From: Alphaproteobacteria bacterium MarineAlpha10_Bin2
Lineage (GTDB): Bacteria > Pseudomonadota > Alphaproteobacteria > UBA828
NCBI GenBank assembly: GCA_002937555.1
Contig: PTKB01000023.1
Location: forward strand, 1-17,484
DNA: 17,484 nt
Reading direction: 5' to 3'
Within the stretch, counting starts at the first letter, position 1, and each line of letters begins with the position of its first letter. This document shows positions 15,377-17,484 of the stretch, one piece after another. A program made the position numbers and the translations under genes. Below the pieces are notes generated by a model, which had not been told where the DNA came from, searched no databases, and was given only the letters and a program-made list of their open reading frames with translations.

Positions 15377-15844
15377 TTAACTGTTTTCCACGCCGAGGCC
15401 GGTCGAGCCGAAACCGCCGGCGCCGCGTGTGCTCTCCGGCAGGACGTCTACCTCCGCCAGTTCCGCGCGGATCACCGGCGCCACCACGAGCTGCGCAATG
15501 CGCATGCCGCGCTCAAGGGTAAACGGCGCGTGACCGTGGTTGATCAGCACCACGCCGATCTCGCCGCGATAGTCGGAATCGATGGTGCCCGGGCTGTTGA
15601 GAAGGGTGAGGCCATGTTTTAACGCCAGGCCCGAGCGCGGGCGTACTTGCGCCTCATAGCCGTCGGGAAGCGCCAAGCAAATTCCGCACGGCACATGGCA
15701 GCGCTCACCAGGGGCCAATTCCGTGTCGCCCTCAATCGCCGCCAATAGATCGAGCCCGGCGCTGCCGGCGCTGGCATAGGCGGGAAGCGCCATATCCCTG
15801 CCGTGCGGCAAGCGGCGCACTTTCAGCTCAACCCGCTCGCTCAC
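15377..15844 (-). CDS. dut: dUTP diphosphatase (dUTPase)
   Basis: Dut hydrolyses dUTP to dUMP and PPi, keeping uracil out of DNA and feeding dTMP synthesis. The 155 residues contain all five trimeric dUTPase motifs: 1, AGSAGLDL (26-33); 2, PRSGLA (69-74); 3, GTIDSDYRGEI (86-96) with catalytic D89; 4, RIAQLV (115-120); 5, the Gly-rich RGAGGFGSTG (140-149). The start GTG (15844-15842) overlaps the coaBC stop as GTGA, a 4-bp overlap that indicates translational coupling. The coaBC-dut pair is a common proteobacterial arrangement. Confidence 0.96.
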   Translation of the reverse strand: MSERVELKVRRLPHGRDMALPAYASAGSAGLDLLAAIEGDTELAPGERCHVPCGICLALPDGYEAQVRPRSGLALKHGLTLLNSPGTIDSDYRGEIGVVLINHGHAPFTLERGMRIAQLVVAPVIRAELAEVDVLPESTRGAGGFGSTGLGVENS

Positions 15845-17067
15845 GGCGATTCGCCCAAGGCATGGGCGATGCGCTCCGCCAGGCGAGCGGCGACATCCAA
15901 TTTGCTGGCATAAGGCCATTCTTCGACGCCGGATTCGCCCGCCGCCGCAGCGCTGATCAGATGCACCTTGTTGTGATCGCCGCCGAAGGTGCCGGTCTCC
16001 GGCGAGACGTCGTTGGCGAGGATCCAGTCGCAGCCCTTCGTGGCAAGCTTCGATTGGGCATAGGCGACAACGTCGTCGGTCTCGGCGGCAAAGCCAATGA
16101 CCAGGCGTGGGCGGTCGTTCTCGCGCGCCGACAAGGTGGCCAGGATATCGGGATTTTCCACCAGCTTCAGGTCGGCGGGCGTTGACGACGCGCCGCTCTT
16201 GTCTTTCTTGATTTTTTTCTCGCGCGCCTCAGCCGGACGCCAATCCGATACCGCCGCGGCGCAGATGGCGACATCGGCCGGCAGCGCATCCAGGCAGGCT
16301 TCCAGCATGTCGCGCGCGGTCTCGACATGCACCGTCGCCACGCCCGGCGGATCGGCTTCGGCGCTCGGCCCTGAGACCAGGGTGACGGCGGCGCCGAGCC
16401 GGGCGCAGGCGCCGGCGATGGCGTGGCCCTGTTTGCCGGAAGAGCGGTTGGCGATGTAGCGCACCGGATCGATCGGTTCATGGGTCGGGCCGCTGGTGAC
16501 CAGCGCGCGCACGCCGGAAAGCGGGCCGCTGAGCGCATTCTCGATGACCGCGAGAATCTCCGCCGGCTCGGCCATGCGCCCAATGCCCACTTCGCCTTCG
16601 GCGAGCTCGCCATGCGCCGGGCCGACCGTCATCACCCCGTCGGCGTGCAGCTGCGCCAGATTGCGCTGGGTCGAGGCGTCCTCCCACATGCGGCTATTCA
16701 TCGCCGGCGCGGCCAATATCGGCCGGTCGGTGGCGAGCAGCACCGTGGTCGCCAGATCGTCGGCAATGCCATTGGCCATCTTGGCCAGAATATCCGCCGT
16801 CGCCGGGGCGACGACAACGAGATCGGTCTCTCGCGCCAGGCGAATATGGCCAATTTCGCTCTCATCGGTGAGCGAGAACAGGTCGGAATGGACCTTTTCA
16901 TGCGCCAGCGACGCGACGGAGAGCGGCGTCACAAATTGCGCGCCGCCCTTGGTCAGAATCGGGCGTACATGGGCGCCGCCGGTGCGCAGGCCACGAATCA
17001 GCTCCAAACTCTTATAGGCAGCGATTCCGCCGGAAATAATCAGCAAAACGCGCAAATTCGTCAGCAC
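15841..17067 (-). CDS. coaBC: Bifunctional phosphopantothenoylcysteine decarboxylase / synthase
   Basis: CoaBC joins 4'-phosphopantothenate to cysteine (CoaB, CTP-dependent) and decarboxylates the product (CoaC, FMN) on the way to coenzyme A. The 408-residue protein from GTG 17067 has CoaC motifs SGGIAAYK (12-19), active-site H74 (IGHIRLAR) and PAMN (121-124). CoaB motifs are SGPTHEPIDPVRYI and NRSSGKQG, KLVENPDIL, and NDVSPETGTFGG. The usual catalytic Cys of the CoaC ACGxxGxGRM motif is replaced: the sequence reads LAEGEVGIGRM, with Glu157 (codon 16597-16599). An upstream in-frame ATG (17160) would add 31 unrelated residues and cover the promoter region. It is the first gene of the minus-strand run. 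Confidence 0.94.
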   Translation of the reverse strand: MLTNLRVLLIISGGIAAYKSLELIRGLRTGGAHVRPILTKGGAQFVTPLSVASLAHEKVHSDLFSLTDESEIGHIRLARETDLVVVAPATADILAKMANGIADDLATTVLLATDRPILAAPAMNSRMWEDASTQRNLAQLHADGVMTVGPAHGELAEGEVGIGRMAEPAEILAVIENALSGPLSGVRALVTSGPTHEPIDPVRYIANRSSGKQGHAIAGACARLGAAVTLVSGPSAEADPPGVATVHVETARDMLEACLDALPADVAICAAAVSDWRPAEAREKKIKKDKSGASSTPADLKLVENPDILATLSARENDRPRLVIGFAAETDDVVAYAQSKLATKGCDWILANDVSPETGTFGGDHNKVHLISAAAAGESGVEEWPYASKLDVAARLAERIAHALGESP

Positions 17068-17100
17068 AGACGTAATTCCAATTATTTCCCAATTTGAATC

Positions 17101-17109
17101 TGTGGATAA
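17101..17109 (-). promoter_or_regulatory. Perfect DnaA-box 9-mer in the coaBC / KipI-like intergenic region
   Basis: On the minus strand this reads TTATCCACA, the exact high-affinity DnaA box. It lies 34 bases upstream of the coaBC start in a 155-base divergent gap. I see only this one box here and no AT-rich unwinding region, so an origin is not supported. The rest of the gap holds a possible -35 (TTGACC on the minus strand, near 17124-17129) without a convincing -10. Chance occurrence is possible. Confidence 0.4.
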
Positions 17110-17222
17110 CCTAAATCGCCCGGGGTCAAAGGGCAAGGCGGGATCGCCGCGAGTCACCATATGTGGTAGAAACCGTGGCGCGCAGCGGATATTGCGCCGC
17201 CCAACTCAGGCCAACGCGGACT

Positions 17223-17484
17223 ATGATCTATCACCGGCCCATATTCAGGACGTTGGGCGACACCGCGCTCAATGTCGAATTCGGCGACGAGACCAGCATC
17301 GCCTTGAATTTTCGCATCCTGGCCCTGGATATCACTCTTCGCGCGCATCCGCCGAAAGGCCTGGTGGAGACCAATCCACAGGTGCGGACGCTGGGCATCG
17401 TCTTCAACCCGCTGGTGACGAAGCGGGACAAGATCATTGGCACGTTGACGGAGATGATCGAATCGCGAAACAGCCGCAGTGGCA
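17223..17484 (+). CDS. KipI/PxpB-like carboxyltransferase-domain protein (3' end outside window)
   Basis: The visible 87 residues match the N-terminus of the KipI / 5-oxoprolinase subunit B (PxpB) / allophanate hydrolase subunit 1 family: YHRPIFRTLGDTALNVEFGDE, then IALNFRILALD, and the later VRTLGIVFNPL, equivalent to the family RSLLVxYDP segment. In PxpABC this subunit works with PxpC in ATP-dependent 5-oxoproline hydrolysis. The frame is still open at the last base. ATG 17223 is chosen because family similarity begins there; an in-frame GTG at 17175 is possible, and neither has a strong Shine-Dalgarno sequence. It diverges from coaBC. Confidence 0.8.
   Translation, partial: MIYHRPIFRTLGDTALNVEFGDETSIALNFRILALDITLRAHPPKGLVETNPQVRTLGIVFNPLVTKRDKIIGTLTEMIESRNSRSG

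Noticed and set aside
17068..17222. Replication origin in the coaBC / KipI-like gap
   Set aside because: Only one DnaA box, no AT-rich unwinding region and only 155 bases of space.

Overview
The window reads as chromosomal DNA from an alphaproteobacterium. It is GC-rich, has the conserved infB-rbfA-truB-rpsO-pnp block, and carries an Irr-type member of the Fur family, a regulator largely confined to Alphaproteobacteria. The order (Rhodospirillales-like or other) cannot be fixed from this stretch. I see no tRNA, rRNA, CRISPR array, insertion sequence or phage gene, and no gap without a gene exceeds about 235 bases.

Plus strand, left part (1-5925): the 3' end of infB, then rbfA, truB, rpsO and pnp, the classic translation/RNA-processing operon. 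RNA hairpins sit across the rpsO stop codon, in the pnp leader and just after pnp. Next (6087-7487) is a nitronate monooxygenase-type flavoprotein whose C-terminal part has a four-cysteine pattern.

Plus strand, middle part (7523-10714) is the most interesting stretch: irr with a U-rich terminator, then a perfect 19-bp Irr box (iron control element), then a sigma70-like promoter, then a three-gene cassette. The cassette encodes a rubredoxin-less rubrerythrin, a GlpC/HdrD-like protein with two ferredoxin-type and two CCG-type cysteine sites, and a DUF3501 protein. The arrangement suggests an iron- or haem-controlled peroxide-handling or electron-transfer module with its own regulator next to it. 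The biochemical role of the last two proteins is not known to me.

Middle (10732-12400): a secreted tandem SH3-like protein (minus strand) diverges from a D-2-hydroxyacid (glyoxylate/hydroxypyruvate-type) dehydrogenase (plus strand).

Right part (12336-17067, minus strand): seven tightly spaced genes in the order of transcription coaBC, dut, an Rrf2 regulator, cysK, a MoeB/ThiF-like E1 enzyme, a stand-alone ParB-like domain, and a small unrecognised protein. Most gaps are 20 bases or less. The block links coenzyme A synthesis (which uses cysteine), dUTP removal and cysteine synthesis with its likely regulator. CoaBC lacks the usual catalytic cysteine of its decarboxylase half. A perfect DnaA box lies between coaBC and a divergent, incomplete KipI/PxpB-like gene that runs off the right edge.
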